From assembly GCF_001522545.3 (NCBI RefSeq), contig NC_031771.1:30074884-30138883 (forward strand): a DNA stretch of 64,000 nt. The letters are read 5' to 3'. A program made the position numbers and the translations under genes. Below are positions 50,694-64,000 of the stretch, piece after piece. Each line of letters starts with the position of its first letter. Positions within the stretch are counted from its first letter, which is position 1. The notes beneath the pieces are model-generated. The model made no database searches, had not been told where the DNA came from, and saw only the letters and a program-made list of their open reading frames with translations. This DNA comes from Parus major (Eukaryota; Chordata; Aves; Passeriformes; Paridae).

Positions 50694-52112
50694 CTGAAAA
50701 AAAATAAAAAAATAAAAAAATCTGACTTGTAAAATTATACAATAAACTGATTAGGCCATTGTGGCTCTTCCTACCAAAAACACAAGCAGTGATAAAATTA
50801 ACAAATCCTTTAGTTTTAGTAATATGCATTACAGGAGGGTGTGCATTGTCCCTGTAAAATTCACCATGATCTCATTTTCACAGATTCAGAGGAATGAAGA
50901 ACACTGTTCTGTTTGCTTGTGAATGATATCTTAAGTAATTTCATTACAGTACAGCCATAACATGTTAATAGACAGGTAAAAAGATTAATATTTACTCTAA
51001 ATTTGCATTTCTGGTGGTGAGAGAAGAAAAAGCTCAAACATTTGTCTGTAATATGTATTAAAATTATTGGAATGCAGTTATGTAACCCATATGTCTTCCC
51101 ATAGAATAAAAGCATAGGAAATGCAACTGCATTGAGGATTAAATTCAATAAACTCGAAAAGATGATTACATGGAAATGATCATATATGATAGCAGGCAAA
51201 TAGCCTCATTAGTGTAAGGAGGATCTTCCAGGCACGTGTTTGTGAATTACAGTGCTAAATCCTGGCTTAAGTTAAGGCTATTTTAAGATGAAATAGGCTA
51301 TTCTCTGCAATTGAACAATGCAGCCCTTGAGGCGATTTTTTGTAATCTCACTTGTGACATGGGTTTTTCTTCCAGCACTTCTTCAAAACAAAACCCTTCT
51401 CTCCTAAAACATTTGCCTTTGAAAACAGATGAAAGAACAGGGCACTTAAAAGCAAAAAGCCTCAGTTGTGATGGATAATCACGGAGTCAGTACTGGGATC
51501 TGAGGAAGGAAAGCAGTACAAAGCACGAGCTGTGAGTGCCACCTCCCTGTGGTCCTGTGAACATTGGGCTGAGCTGCACTCAGCTCGGTGCCACAGCACT
51601 GCTGCCACCTGCTACGGCTAGGACAGCAACCCTGGCCACTGCAGAGCACTGCCATGCTGCACATCTACTGCCAAGCTGTGAGTTTGCCTTGGTCTTCCTT
51701 GTTTAGCTTTTTGGATTGTTCTGGTTTCATTAGCTGTTTTCACTATTTGGGATTTTTTAAAATTTTCTTTCCAGGAAATACAAAATTTTTATAAATTCCT
51801 TAAGGTTAGGGCTGGGGATGCCATCCAAGCTAGATGTTTAGCCTTTAGCCTGGACCAACATAACCATTCTGCTTTGAATACTCTTTGCTGTCATGTTACA
51901 TTTTGAAGGGGCACAGCTGCAGTAAAACCTGAGGAGGGACACTGCCATGTCACCAAGGGGAATAACTCTCAGAAATACTTCTTCCTGCTTGTAGAGCAGG
52001 ACATACCAAGCCAAACAAACTTCAGTCTTTGATGGCAGTTAAATCTTGCATGTTTGAGAGCTGTTGCCTCAAAACACAATCTCTACAACATTTTTTAGCC
52101 CTTGTCAAAATT

Positions 52113-52665
52113 CTATGAATCAGAGAATATTTTTGTGTTGGAAGAGACCTTAAGGGTCATCCAGTCCAACCCCCCTGCAACGAGCAGGCACATCTGCAAT
52201 TACACCAGCTTGCTTAGAGCCTCATCTAACCTGACCATGTTTCCCATGATGGGGCACTTGCCACTTCCCTGGGCAACCTGTTCCACTGTTTCACCATTCT
52301 CATCATAAGAAGTTTCTTCTCAATCTAGTCTAGATACACCTAGATATACCTTTGTTTTGTTTTGGTTTTGTTGTTTGGTTTTTTTTTGTTTAAAATCATT
52401 ATCCCTTGTACTACTACTGTAAGAAGCCCTGCTAAAAAGTTTGCTCCATCCTTCTTATAGGCCCCATTTAGGTACTGGATGGCTGCAATAAGGTCTTGGA
52501 GACTTATTTTCTCCAGGCTGAACAACCCTAGCTGCCAGCTTTTCCTCATAGGAGAGGTGCCTCAGCCCTCTGATCATTTTTTGTGGCCTCTTCTGGACTC
52601 TCTCCAACATGACCTGGGTGGGCACCAGAGCTGGATGCAGCAATCCTGGTGGAGTCTCTCTAGAA
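52113..52665 (-). mobile_element. CR1 LINE 3' portion
   Basis: A long 3'-end copy on the minus strand. It includes the C-terminal ORF2 region (LERVQKRPQKMIRGLRHLSY, then LGLFSLEK in another frame, then LIAAIQYLNGAYKKDG) and the 3' UTR, whose complement reads TGTTGGAAGAGACCTTAAGG and TCATCCAGTCCAACCCCCC on the plus strand. Frameshifts show it is dead. A T/G-rich insertion at about 52345-52392 interrupts it. Confidence 0.92.
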
Positions 52666-55600
52666 TCACTTCTCCCACGCTTCACAAAGCATAGAAAACA
52701 GTTTAGAAAAATGTAAGTACTTCCTGAGTAATATATAAAGAATCAGAGTCATTGTCTTATTTATTAGCTGAGACCTCATTTCAGTTTCTGATACATCCAC
52801 TTTTAAGTGAAAACTAAGCTTACTTGCTGAGTTTTGTATGGCATTCCAGAAAAATGGGAGATTTAAAAAAAAAAAAAAAAAAGTTTTGTTTTGTTTGAAG
52901 TAATAAAACCCCAAAAGTTTATATTCATTATAGTTCATGTAGATAATATTCAGTGGTCAGGCCAGAGAGTATGTGGCATTATCACAGTCTTATATCATTA
53001 CAGTCACCAGGTTACACAGCCTCTGACCTAGAGACTTTCACTCTTTTTGCAGTGAAAATTCAATTCAAGTCTTGTAACAGACTTTCTTTCCTATGAAAGA
53101 AACCTTGTCTTTTTCCAGATAGAAGAAAGGGTTTTACCTCAACCCTTCACTTACCTGTGGATGCTTTGTTAGAGATCAACATAGAACACAATGAAGAATG
53201 ATTTGTTCTTAAACAGATTTTGTCTGTTATCTCAGCTTTAATGTTACACAATTTGGTCTGTTGGACAGCAGACTCTGCAGAATTTTCACTGTCATGTATA
53301 CATGCAGTCTCTTTTTACTCTCTAACACCCTCAAAAGCCTCAGTGCAGATCTGAATGCCCAGCCAAAGACAAATGCCGGTCCCATTAGTCTAAATGTAAA
53401 TATTTTGTAGGTGGAAAAACCCAGACAAAATCAACCAACCCAGAGGCAGGATAGGTAAATACAGGTTCAAGCTCACAGAATTCTGCTGAGATTTACAAGA
53501 GAGGAAGGAGAGAAAGCCAGCAGAAATTGGCTGAAGCAGGCCCTTCGGCTAACATCCCGTGATCAAATCCAGCCAGAAGGCAAGCCAAGGCTTACTGGGC
53601 TCTGCTTCCTCCAGCTGGCCCCTGTTCCTCTCCCACAAGCCAGCCTCCTTGCCTTGCCTGCCTGTCTATTCTATCCACACACACGTTACCACACCAGACA
53701 GAAGGTGGCTGCTGAGACACTGGGAGAGGTCACCAGGGTATGCCAGGGGGATTACGGGACTGGAAGACTGTGCAGAATATCTCATACTCCCAGTTTGAGA
53801 TACAGGAAAGGAATAAGGTCCAAGGAGAGACTCTGTCTGTCAGACAGATATCTGGGAGCATTTTACAGCTCTCAGTGTTCCCCAAAGCTGCTCTTTTGTT
53901 TTGCCCTGCCCTTGCTGCAATCACAGTTCTCTCAGCTATGGTGATGGGGGGGCTGAACTCAGAAGGGAAAACGCAGTTAAACTTTGTGCTGTCCTTCTGG
54001 TGATCCCAGTGGTAGCTGACATAACTTCCCCATCCTATTCATATATTTTAGACTGGCTGAACAGAGAGTACTTTGTGAATACAGTCATGCTCTACTAGAT
54101 GAGTGATGTTAGTAGATGAGCCAGCAATTTATGTTGTCTTGGAGCAGAAAAGTGCAATTTCCTATTTTAGGATTTTTGCAATAGGCTTATATCAAAAAAT
54201 TAACTGTTAGCTTTAGCACAGACTTGCTTGGACAAAAGCACAGTTATTTGAAATAAAAATTTCTTGAAAATCTGTAACAATGGATGAGACAACAATATAC
54301 TGAGCAATGAAAGCATCAGGCCCTTTTACTTGTGCTTTGTAGTCCAGGACTTGATACATCCTAAACTTGTGTGGGGAAGTTTGGCAGGCGCTACCTTTTA
54401 TGTCACACAGCACATGAATGCCTCCTTAACCTCTGATAAATTCATCCCTGCTGTGTTTTGAAGCTCCTGCAGTTTTCACGGCTTTCCACATTCATAACAG
54501 CAAGATAAAAATAAATTGTGTCATGTTTTATTATCTTGATCAGTGATCGCCAAGAAAATACAGCAATCAGGTTGATGATACTGTGACATGCCATGGATAG
54601 AATATCAGATGCTACCCAGAACAGAAAAACAGCACAAAATTCAGTACACAGATGCAATTTTCCTTGGAAACTTAGATGTTAATGCTCCAAAGGTGCACAT
54701 GAGAATGTAACAAGAGAAATAAATGGAAGACTACAGCCAGAGGAGACATTTATAATGACTTGCAAATTACTGAGTCACTAAATTCATAGAAGAACCTGTA
54801 GCTTTTGCACAGTCCCCTACAAAACACCCCTTCACTGTTGTACATCCAATTGTCACACCCACAGATTCTGTAATCCTGGCAGCAATACAAACACAGACTG
54901 GAAATCATCGCAGGTGCAATGGTTTAATGTCCTGCAAATGCAATCAAACGCATGAGTATCATAGTGCTTCACAGAACAGGTGTGCTAGAATACCTTGTAA
55001 CATCTAACCAGAACCAAAAGACCTTTTACACAAGTCGCCAAACGAATCCCAAGGGTAACAATATGTGTCCCCAGCAGAAAGCTTTTCTTTTTTCTTATTT
55101 TTTTCCCCAGCCCCCTTTTTATTTTCTGAATAAGCTTTCCGAAGATGTTGCTTGCACTGTGCTCTGGAAACCACTGGAGGGTGGTAGGAGACTGCCTGAC
55201 TCACAGGTTCCTACCAAGAATGGAAAGAAGCTGGATTGTGAATGTGATCAGAAACACTTGTCCCACCCCAACCACTTACAGCTGCTTTACTACCAGAGAA
55301 ATTTGGAATAATCTTTAAAGTGGCAGCTGTAAAACTGTACCCTGTTCTAAATTTCTACTTCACATTTTGCTTTTGTTTCCTAAACAAAATTTCACTCAGA
55401 AACTTCAAGACTGGTTACTGATTTCAAATCCCAAATTACAAAATGTAGTCATGAGTCTTCTGAGGAAGTAAAACAAAATTAAAACAAACAAACAAACAAA
55501 CCCTAAAACATACAGGGAACTTTAAGTCCTATGTAGCCAGCCACTTCCCTTTCCTGTAACATAGTTTGAGAAAACGTCTCATATTTAAAGGACAAAAATC

Positions 55601-58600
55601 TGCCTCCCTGCATGCCACTTCTAATAAAAGCTTGATTAATCAATATGTGATGAATAATTATGGTTATTTTCTTTAGTATCTTCTGAAAATACTCCTTGTG
55701 AGTGTGGGAATGCTGCTTCATATCCTACATTCCAACATGGCCTGTCTGCTTCACAGAAGCAAATCTGCAATTTTAATTCCCTCCCTTACATTATGCTTTC
55801 TGCAGAGTGGTTTCATGAGGGCCCAATGCAGAACCGAAAGCTTCATGCTGCTCGCACAAAAGCTGTCTCCAGCAACACCTCACAGTGGCACTCAGCAAAC
55901 TCTGCTGCCTGGGCTTCTTTTCTCCACCTTCACATTGTAGATTTGCTGCCTGCCTGCTCCCATCCTCCACTTTGTGTCCATGCCTCCTGTTCATGCTAAT
56001 ATTCTGTCACACTGGCTACAGATTTTTTGTCTACACAAATGTCCTGAGGCAACTGCAGCTCTACTGCAGGTTTGCAGAGTCACACCTCTACAGCTGAAGG
56101 TCTCTCTCCTGCAGGGGCTCAGCACTGAGGATGCCAAATATTGAAGGTGAAGTTTATGGGCTGCTTTGCAACATGTGATGACTGCCTGGACTTTTTAACT
56201 CCTGGGTATTTTCAGGAACCCTGTTTTAAAAACTGCATGTAAGAAGGTCTGACAGGGGAATCTGGTATAAGTGGGACATTGCTAATATTAAATATTTTTG
56301 GTGACTTTTTTTCTCTCCATCCATCATTTAGCAGAAAAAATGACTATGTATATAATGTAAATAACACCCACAGCTGGAAGGATTTCTGCTCTCGCCTAGA
56401 GCCAAAGGCATGATGCAACATTTTCTGAATTCATTCTACAGTCTGAAGAAATACTTTCAGCCAACATATATCTTAAAGTAATTATGCCCGGAAAATAAAG
56501 GCTAAAATTACTTACTAGAGGCTGCTGCAGAAACTGCACTCTGCACACAGATTAAAAAACACACAGAAAAAGATCCTTCTTATCTGAAACTCAACCCAAA
56601 GGATTTAGCCAGCACTTTTGAAAAAGAACTGGTGTGGTGTATGCTGAAGTGAGCTGAGCAGTGAAGATGTGTCAACAGTCTGAACATGTAGCTCAGAGTT
56701 ATTTATATTAGGGAGGGTTTTCTGGTCACTTGTTGCAGTACTAATTGGCTCGGGCTCCACAGTGAGCTGTTCACTGCTATCAACCTACCAGCTGGAGGAA
56801 AGCAGCTGCCATGGTAGTTTGCGGAATGGAATTTGTGCAGTGGGTGGAAGAGGAAGAAATAATAGTAATAAAGGACAACAGGGCTCCACTCATGTTGGGA
56901 GAATAAAATAGCCTCGCAGAAATCTGAAGTGTTCAGAAGAGATGAGACTTCAAACATTGTTATTTTAATAAAAGCATTCTGTGTCTCTCTGTGCCATCTA
57001 AACAACTTGTGGTTACAGCCTGTACCATGGGGACTGTGATTTACAGGACTAGGAGTGTGTCCCCACATCCTGCTCCAACGTGAGAAGTGCCCCTCAGACA
57101 GTCCAACAGAATGAGCCAGATCTGATGGCTGACAAGGCAAGGGCCATGAAAACACCTACACTGTGTTCTCTTCCCCAAACACATCCAGAGAGAAGGAAGA
57201 ACTGAACAGGTTTACAGAAAATCCAGAAAACATATATGTCATAGCCTTTTTTCAAAAGATGTATCCCAGAGAATAAACTCTTGTAAGGATCAAAAATAGA
57301 AGGCCATAATTGGGCCCCTGCTATGTTAAGTGCTGAACAGGAAAACAAAATTAATTTTTAAAATCCCATGTGACCTGGTGGATCATATGGTCCTATCTAT
57401 ACACAGCCTTACCTTGATCCAGCTATCTCATTAGATGTTTTAATACAGATCATTGTCTAGCAAACCTGTCTGAAGTTTGCCCAAAATCTATTTCTGTCCC
57501 TAGGAGATACTAAACAAACCTGACTGGAATTCAAAACAATTACTTTGGTGTATTTAAAACACCTATTAAAAATTTTAAACTGAACCAGAAATGTGTGCAT
57601 TTCTAAAGAGAAACACACTTTAATTCACTTTTGTTTGATATGCATACCTAGAGTAATAAAAGAAATACATAATGAAAAATCTCACTTGATAAACACCTTA
57701 TCATCTGCAAAGAACTAATAATTTGGTTTTATCATAACCAAGATGGCACGTTATTTCTTTTTTAAGTGATAATTAAAGCAGCTGGACTTAAGTGATATAA
57801 TCAGTATGCACTCTTCACAAGCTTATGCAATTTTTAGCTGTGTATGACATCAATTAACAAACCCTTAAAAAACGTAAAAGAGAAGTGCAGAAATTAAGAA
57901 GTGTAAAAATTAAGCGATTCAAGAATATAATTTCTAAAATGAAGTAGCTGTTTTTGCAGTATGAAAGTGGTATTGAGAATACTTGTCATTTACCAACTAA
58001 AAGAACTTCAGTACCTGCATCCTAATCATCCCAACACAGACTAACAAAAAAAATCCCAAAAAAGCCAAAAACCAAATCAAAACCAAAATGAACAAACAAA
58101 AAAAACCACCTATGCTTTGGAAATACAGGACCTCGTGTCCCTCTCATCCAGTGCTGTGCCTCAGATAGAGGCCAACAACAGATGCTTTGGAGAGATGTGC
58201 AAGAAACCCTGTGGCAAGTAATTATAGCACAATCCCTCCATATTGGGAACCTCTTTCTAGCTCCCATCTGCAAGAAATTGCTTTACATCAATATATAGAA
58301 TGCAGAAGTACTCGGCAAAGTGTTACTTTCCAAGTGTCTCCTTTGAACGCTGGAAAGACATTAACCAATCTTTTGTTCCACAGAGCCTTCAGTGCTATCA
58401 TGAACTCCTCTTTCACAGTAACGTTTCCTTTTCTTGCCTTGTAAGAGCTTTAAGAAAATAATCATTATCTCCAAGCACAGTACACTTCACCTACCTTACC
58501 TAAAAAATAATCCTGACAGAGAAACTGCAGGTACAACATTAAACCACTGATCAGGAGTGAACTACCACCATAAGGTAAACCTATGGGGAATACCTGGTAC

Positions 58601-60228
58601 TAAGAACAAGAGGCACACATCTAGAACTCTAGGAAATATTTACTTCAGGTGCCTGGGCACATGCCTTTATTACTCAAAAAATCAAAAAAGATGCTGCATG
58701 TTGGTAACCCATAAAGAAACAGGGATAAAGGGGGTAGAATCTATGTCTCCAATAACTTTTATCACAGTTAGTCAAGAACAGAAACAGATGCTACTGTTGT
58801 CTGCTCTCCCTGCAGTATTTCTATGATAATTCTATCAAAAGGATCTAGTTTGTCACTTTTGTTCTCTTTGCAGTTGTCGACTCCTGCCTCTGTCTACTCT
58901 GTATTTCCAAAAGAGCAGCATATCTAATTGAAGGCATGATATCTGCTCCTGTCACTAAGTAGAAAATACCTTGAAATCACAGTTCAGTTTTCAAACAACA
59001 ACTTAGACACATTCACACACAAAGAAAACCATAAAAAAAAAAAATATTAGTCAGCTGAACTGCCATACCACAAGAGCACAGACCATAATTTTGCTGCAAG
59101 ACCAGTTATGCTGAGATTTCTTTTTCTGACCAAAGCAGGTAGGGCTGCTGCATTTTGTGGTTTGTGTTCTATAGGCAGTATAAAAGCGGCCATGACATAG
59201 GCTCAGTTCTAGATTTGAGATGGATTCTGCTGGGGTCAAAGCAACCACAAGTCCTTTCTCACTACAGCTGCCATAACAAACCACCTCCCAACAGTCTGTG
59301 CCCAAGCCTCTGTCTTTGAATACCAAGTAGGGTGGGTTCCCTTTGCACATCTGAGTGTTTATTGTGTGATGGATAATCGGATAATCACACAATTCCTTCC
59401 AATGGAAGGCTTCAAAAGAATGGCAGGAATTGCAAACGAAGAGAAATTAGAAAAACTGATACAGCGACATGCTGGAGACCAACATCCTATTACATAGTTC
59501 TGTATGCCTCTCCACCCCCTGTAGTTCTTCATTTATGTACAGTTGAAGGAAATTTCTCTGAAGATCTGTTGCTTTAGGCATCTAAAACAAGTTGTAGAAT
59601 ATGATCACAGTTTTGTTAGTCTTTTCTTTAATCACCTTCTCTCCAGTATTCACCACAGTGCTTGATTTCCTCTATTTTAAATTGTCCAGCCTGCTGAGAA
59701 TCAGTTGAAATTGCTACAAGACGTGGTTTGGTTTAAATGCCTTTGTTTGCCAAAACCCTGGTATTTTTAAATACATGGCTGTTTTAACATGCCTAGACAT
59801 ATCCTTTTTCTGCAGCTATATACACAGTATCTACACAGGTATGAACTGCCACATAACAAAGATTTTAAAAAGGAACGGATGCTTTTAATCTATAAATATG
59901 GCTTTAGGAAGACTACTGACTTCCCAGTGAATAGTTATAGTTGCTTTCTCTTTTAATTTTCCCATGAGAGATTCTTTTGATCCAATTAAAGAATAAAAAA
60001 ATAGAGGAAAGCTGTGCTAAGGAAAGCTATAGTAATTAAAATAAAACTACAGCCTAGTGCTCTAGTAAAGACCTGAGGGAAGCTATTAATTCTGAAAAAA
60101 AAAGAGGAAATTTTAATTTTTTCCCTATGATTTTAGTAAAGTGCTACAGGAATAAAATTGAATTAACAAAAAACACCAAACCTGAGTAAAGGAAAGGTTA
60201 ATCCTATTTGGTCGTAATTTATATCCAT

Positions 60229-60252
60229 TACTTGAATTTCAAAATTCAAGTA
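60229..60252. repeat. Perfect 11-bp-arm palindrome
   Basis: TACTTGAATTT and AAATTCAAGTA are exact reverse complements with a 2-base spacer (CA), in the MARCHF1 intron. Unlike the 16.9-kb palindrome it is not made of microsatellite units. Confidence 0.9.
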
Positions 60253-63200
60253 CTATCAAAAGAACTATGTTAAAGAAAAGCCATTTTTAGCATGCATTCC
60301 ACCAACAAGCAAGCATCAACCTGGGAACAGATCATTCTCACATCAATAGGTCCAAGGCAAAAAAAATTTGAAGCAAATAACAACTGTAAAATTGTATGTG
60401 TTAATTATGTGACAGGTAATTATCTACATTAATCAGATCATGAATAGCAGCCCTCTCCCATGGGAGCTGGTAAAGTTCCTAACTTCAAAATTAAATGGTA
60501 AAAATGGCATTTTTTAAAAACTCCATGAATAACAATGACTGGTTTAGGTCAATGCTTGGGTTGATTATGCTCTTTTAATTTGATATTACTAGCTATACAT
60601 TTTGTGTCAGCATTCCATTTACAGTTTCTTTATTTGTAAAGCCAGAGATTCTCTTAATTATTTTCAATGCTTCAGCTTCCCAGTTCTTCCTTAGTTATAA
60701 CTATTGACGAGGTCAAGCTCTAAAACAAAACACTGAAAGGGCTGAAACAAAAAAAAAATGAAAAGGAGACCCCAAGTTCTTAAAAATTAGAGAGAGGCTG
60801 ATGAACTGCAGGATGGAGTAGGGCTCTCTAACTAAAATGGGAATTGAATCTTTTGATGCAAATTGCATCTGTAAAACAGCTCAGACCAAACTGTTTATTT
60901 CAGCCTCAGAAAGCACAGAAGATTTGTACCTCCCAGAGCTCATGTTCACGGGTCTGTGCGATAGTGGATAACACTACTAATACCCAGGGCTGAACAATCT
61001 CTCAAATTCCCTTTGCTTTTGTAAATGCTACTGAGCAGCAGAAGTAGCCAATTTGGTTACTGGCATTTAATTAGAAGAGGACACAGCTTTCATTTAGTTT
61101 TCTGGTATAATATTTTTCACTGCCTCTTTAAAGAATGCAAGTTCAAAGCAGTGACCATACAAACATCCTGCTCTACCTCCAGGAAGGATGCTGCAAATGG
61201 GGGTGTCCCAGCAAGGCATCACACTAAGATGGCTTTTAACAAGTCTAAGGGTGTGTTATGATGGTTTCAAGGTAAGAGGCACAAGAATCTTTTGCCAGAC
61301 GTCCATGGGAACTGGAACAGCTGTGTGAATAAAGCTGTGTTCTGCATGGAAGAGAAAAACATATGGAGATGGCACCACCACAAGAATTTTGCCACCATAA
61401 GCAAGCTATGTTCTAGTGTTGTTCTTGTGGCAGAAAATGCAAGACAGCAGTATTCTGTGAAGTACAGCACCCTGTCTATGTACAGATAAATTAGCAGTAA
61501 TGCTCTACTATCCTCAAAAATTAAAAATACAACTGTCTGAACAAAGTAGTCCCTTGCATCCCTGAGGCATCACAATAGGATATAAATGCCAAAGAATCAT
61601 TTTTACTTTACAAGCTTTAATATACACATTGTCCCCTGGGCACAAAGTTATTTGCTATAATGACATGATAGCCAATGAGAAAGTAATAGCTTTGTGCCTT
61701 TGTGCATACTGGTGAAGAGTCTGACCCCACATATTGCAGGCAATTATTTGAGGCTACTGATGTTTTGAGACAGTTTACTGGAAGAAAGATAACACTGGAG
61801 TAGGTTGCCTTGACGACACTATGTAGCTGCACCAGAAATCAAACAAAAATGCAGGAGGTCCTTCTATGTTGAGGACTGCAAAACATTTATCAAATTGGGT
61901 CAAAAGGGAACTAGTCCCACAGCAAGTCCTATGCAGTATTTGATATCACTTATCATCAGCATTATTAGAAAACTGATGACAAAGCCAGGTGGTTCATACC
62001 TCACACCACAGGGCAGTAAGAATTGAAAGCAAACAGTATGGTAATGACTGCTCAAAAGTTTGGGCATTTTTCCTCTAAGATTCTTCTGGTCACACCTGGA
62101 TATGAGAGTTTGCTCTGGCAGAAGTAGTTTCTAATGGTGAGTACTTTTGGTTTCATAGAGGTGTATCAAAGAAAATTCTCTGCAGGTTCTATGACTTTTG
62201 GCAGTGATCACCACACTCTCAAAAAAGAAATGTAAATATGAATTACCAAGCTACCATCGAGTCAAAAGTAAAAAACACCTTTAACATATTTTGCCATCAC
62301 TGAATGTTTCAGGCATGCTATGACATTTTTCTTTTTATATCAGCATATAAGTAAATACAGAATACAAGAGGGGTAAGATATATAAGGTTAGAAGATATAT
62401 GCACACACTCAAAACAAGTAAGATCAAGTTTCTTTCGTTATCAGCATTTGCTTAGCTTCAGGTTAATAGAAACGTATCACTCTGTACTAAAAGAACATTC
62501 CCAGTCCTTTATTTTTTAAAAGGCAGTAATTCAGGTGCCCTTTCTATCAGAAAGAAAATTAACTTTAACTGGTACCTAATGCTTCTGTAAACAAAAAAAA
62601 TGACTTGTTCTTCTTTAATGACCAAGAGCAACCGCATGGTAACAATGTGCAATATTGTTTATGACTTACATAAATAAGACTTTATTTGTAAATCATTTCA
62701 AAAGTAGAATTGAGAGAAAATAGACATCTCTGATATCACAGAATAGTCTACTGGGATGATGCATCAAAAGCAAGACATCTCATCAGATACTAGATATCTT
62801 AAATAGATATCAAAATTTAAATATGAAAAGTATTTTGTAGTATAGTAAGACACTGTTGAGAATCTCCATTTAAACACATTTTTGTGTTTAAAGCTCCTTT
62901 TAATTTGACACTTTAATCCATTCCATACTCATTGTATTTTCATTCAATTCCCATTTCTACTAGTCTTCAAATACCACATTCAAGAGATATGAAATGCAGG
63001 TGTTAATATCTAGGATTGCATCATTTTTAAAGAAGAAATGTTTTTCTCAGGTTTACCTGAGAGAGCTCAATAAGGAACTCACACAAGCTTCTTATCACTT
63101 TCTAATTTCTTCTCTGATAAAGTCACCTTTTAAATTCTGCATCATGGATTGTGGATGTTGGGAGGCAAAGCTACAAATGCAATTGTATTATTTATAATGA

Positions 63201-64000
63201 CCAACAAATGCAACAGAGACCATGAGAAATAAACCAAAACCACTAAGCATTGCTTAATATTTAATCTCTATATTTATCTTGAGCTGAGTAATTAGACCTG
63301 TCCAAATATATGAAACACTTGCAATGTCTGTTGATCAACGCTTAAAAGGATTACCTCAATGCAAAGACTCAGGAAAATGATTAAACCTAATTTTATTTGA
63401 TGCCTGGTGCTTTCAGGGATTCTCTAATTAAATAACTGTTGTCACAAACTTATTGATTTAATAGTGATTATCTTAATTTATGTTAACTTACTATGTTCTA
63501 CATTGTCACTTATGCATGTTAACAGATACAGCATGATATTCCAAAATGATTGTGTAGTTTGTTTTATATTTAAATCATGCTTTTGTGATTCTGCAAAATG
63601 CAAAACTACAGATTCCTGTAATTAAGTTTGGTAGTCTGTATTTTTTTTCCCTTCAGGAGACTGGCAGTAGGAATTTTACAAAGACATTATGATAAAATTC
63701 ATAATGGAACAATGCACAGTCAGGGACCAAACTTCAGAATCTCTTATATTGAGTGATGACAAAGGTTAAAAATCAAAAAATCAGAACTGGTTAAGAGACA
63801 TGACCCTTCCACTTGTAGAAAGTCACTTCAAAGCCAGGTCCAAGGGAAATTGCATCACCTGGAGCTGGACAGAAACTTTCATGTTAGGGCAAATTATTTC
63901 CTTTGTTTTTTTAATAAATTCATTTCTTATGAAATTGAATAGGCACTCCTCTCTTGAAACAAAATATGGGGTCTTCTCTTTAGGAAGCATGGAAAATAAA

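Larger units (their letters stand above)
50694..64000 (-). other. MARCHF1 intron (continues beyond the window)
   Basis: No RING-CH exon was found on the minus strand up to the window edge, so this is one intron, at least 13.3 kb long. It contains a CR1 fragment (52113-52665), a 24-bp palindrome (60229-60252), AAAC-type simple repeats near 55480-55500, and AT-rich sequence. The 150-codon minus-strand open frame at 56703-57155 has no recognisable domain and is probably chance. GC-richer patches at 51480-51680 and 53520-54010 may be old repeats I cannot classify. Confidence 0.7.

Noticed and set aside
56703..57155. 150-codon minus-strand open frame, in the sense direction of MARCHF1
   Set aside because: No recognisable domain, no good flanking splice sites, and no match to any MARCHF1 exon I know.
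50694..64000. Search for the MARCHF1 RING-CH exon (CRICHCEGDEE-type motif)
   Set aside because: No minus-strand sequence resembling the RING-CH cysteines or the KYDFIMETKLKPLRK segment was found, so the exon lies beyond the right edge.
1..64000. CRISPR arrays, operons, tRNA or rRNA genes
   Set aside because: This is vertebrate nuclear DNA with spliced genes. No regularly spaced repeats and no cloverleaf or rRNA signatures were seen.

Overview
The window looks like a stretch of bird nuclear genome, most likely a songbird (passerine). It is AT-rich and intron-rich, carries four CR1 LINE fragments, and has at least two LTR families I recognise as passerine-type endogenous retrovirus repeats. 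The organism is inferred from gene content and repeat families, not from a species-diagnostic marker.

Layout. Positions 1-24.1 kb are almost gene-free. They hold two solo-type LTRs (4191-4675 and 6588-7157), a short CR1 piece (14.72-14.84 kb), simple repeats, a possible orphan terminal exon on the minus strand (8315-8532), and a decayed minus-strand coding-like segment next to a CpG island (about 23.4-24.17 kb). A CpG island at about 24.17-24.70 kb is the promoter of TMA16. TMA16 occupies the plus strand in seven coding exons from 24304 to 39934. I could join every splice site in frame to give a 200-residue protein. Its introns hold a CR1 reverse-transcriptase fragment (26.9-27.5 kb), an LTR fragment (34.4-34.6 kb) and a CR1 3' end (35.4-35.6 kb). 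From 40 to 48 kb lies the space between two converging genes. The last two coding exons of MARCHF1 are on the minus strand (48047-48348 and 50546-50693). From 50.7 kb to the right edge is MARCHF1 intron with a CR1 copy at 52.1-52.7 kb. The MARCHF1 RING-CH exon is not in the window.

How the genes relate. TMA16 (ribosome biogenesis) and MARCHF1 (membrane E3 ubiquitin ligase acting on MHC class II and CD86) are not a functional unit. Their tail-to-tail order matches the mammalian order on human 4q32, so this is conserved vertebrate synteny. I found no operon-like, CRISPR-like or otherwise novel system. The best leads are the orphan exon, the decayed segment at the TMA16 promoter, two perfect-arm palindromes, and the TMA16 start codon isolated at the very end of exon 1.
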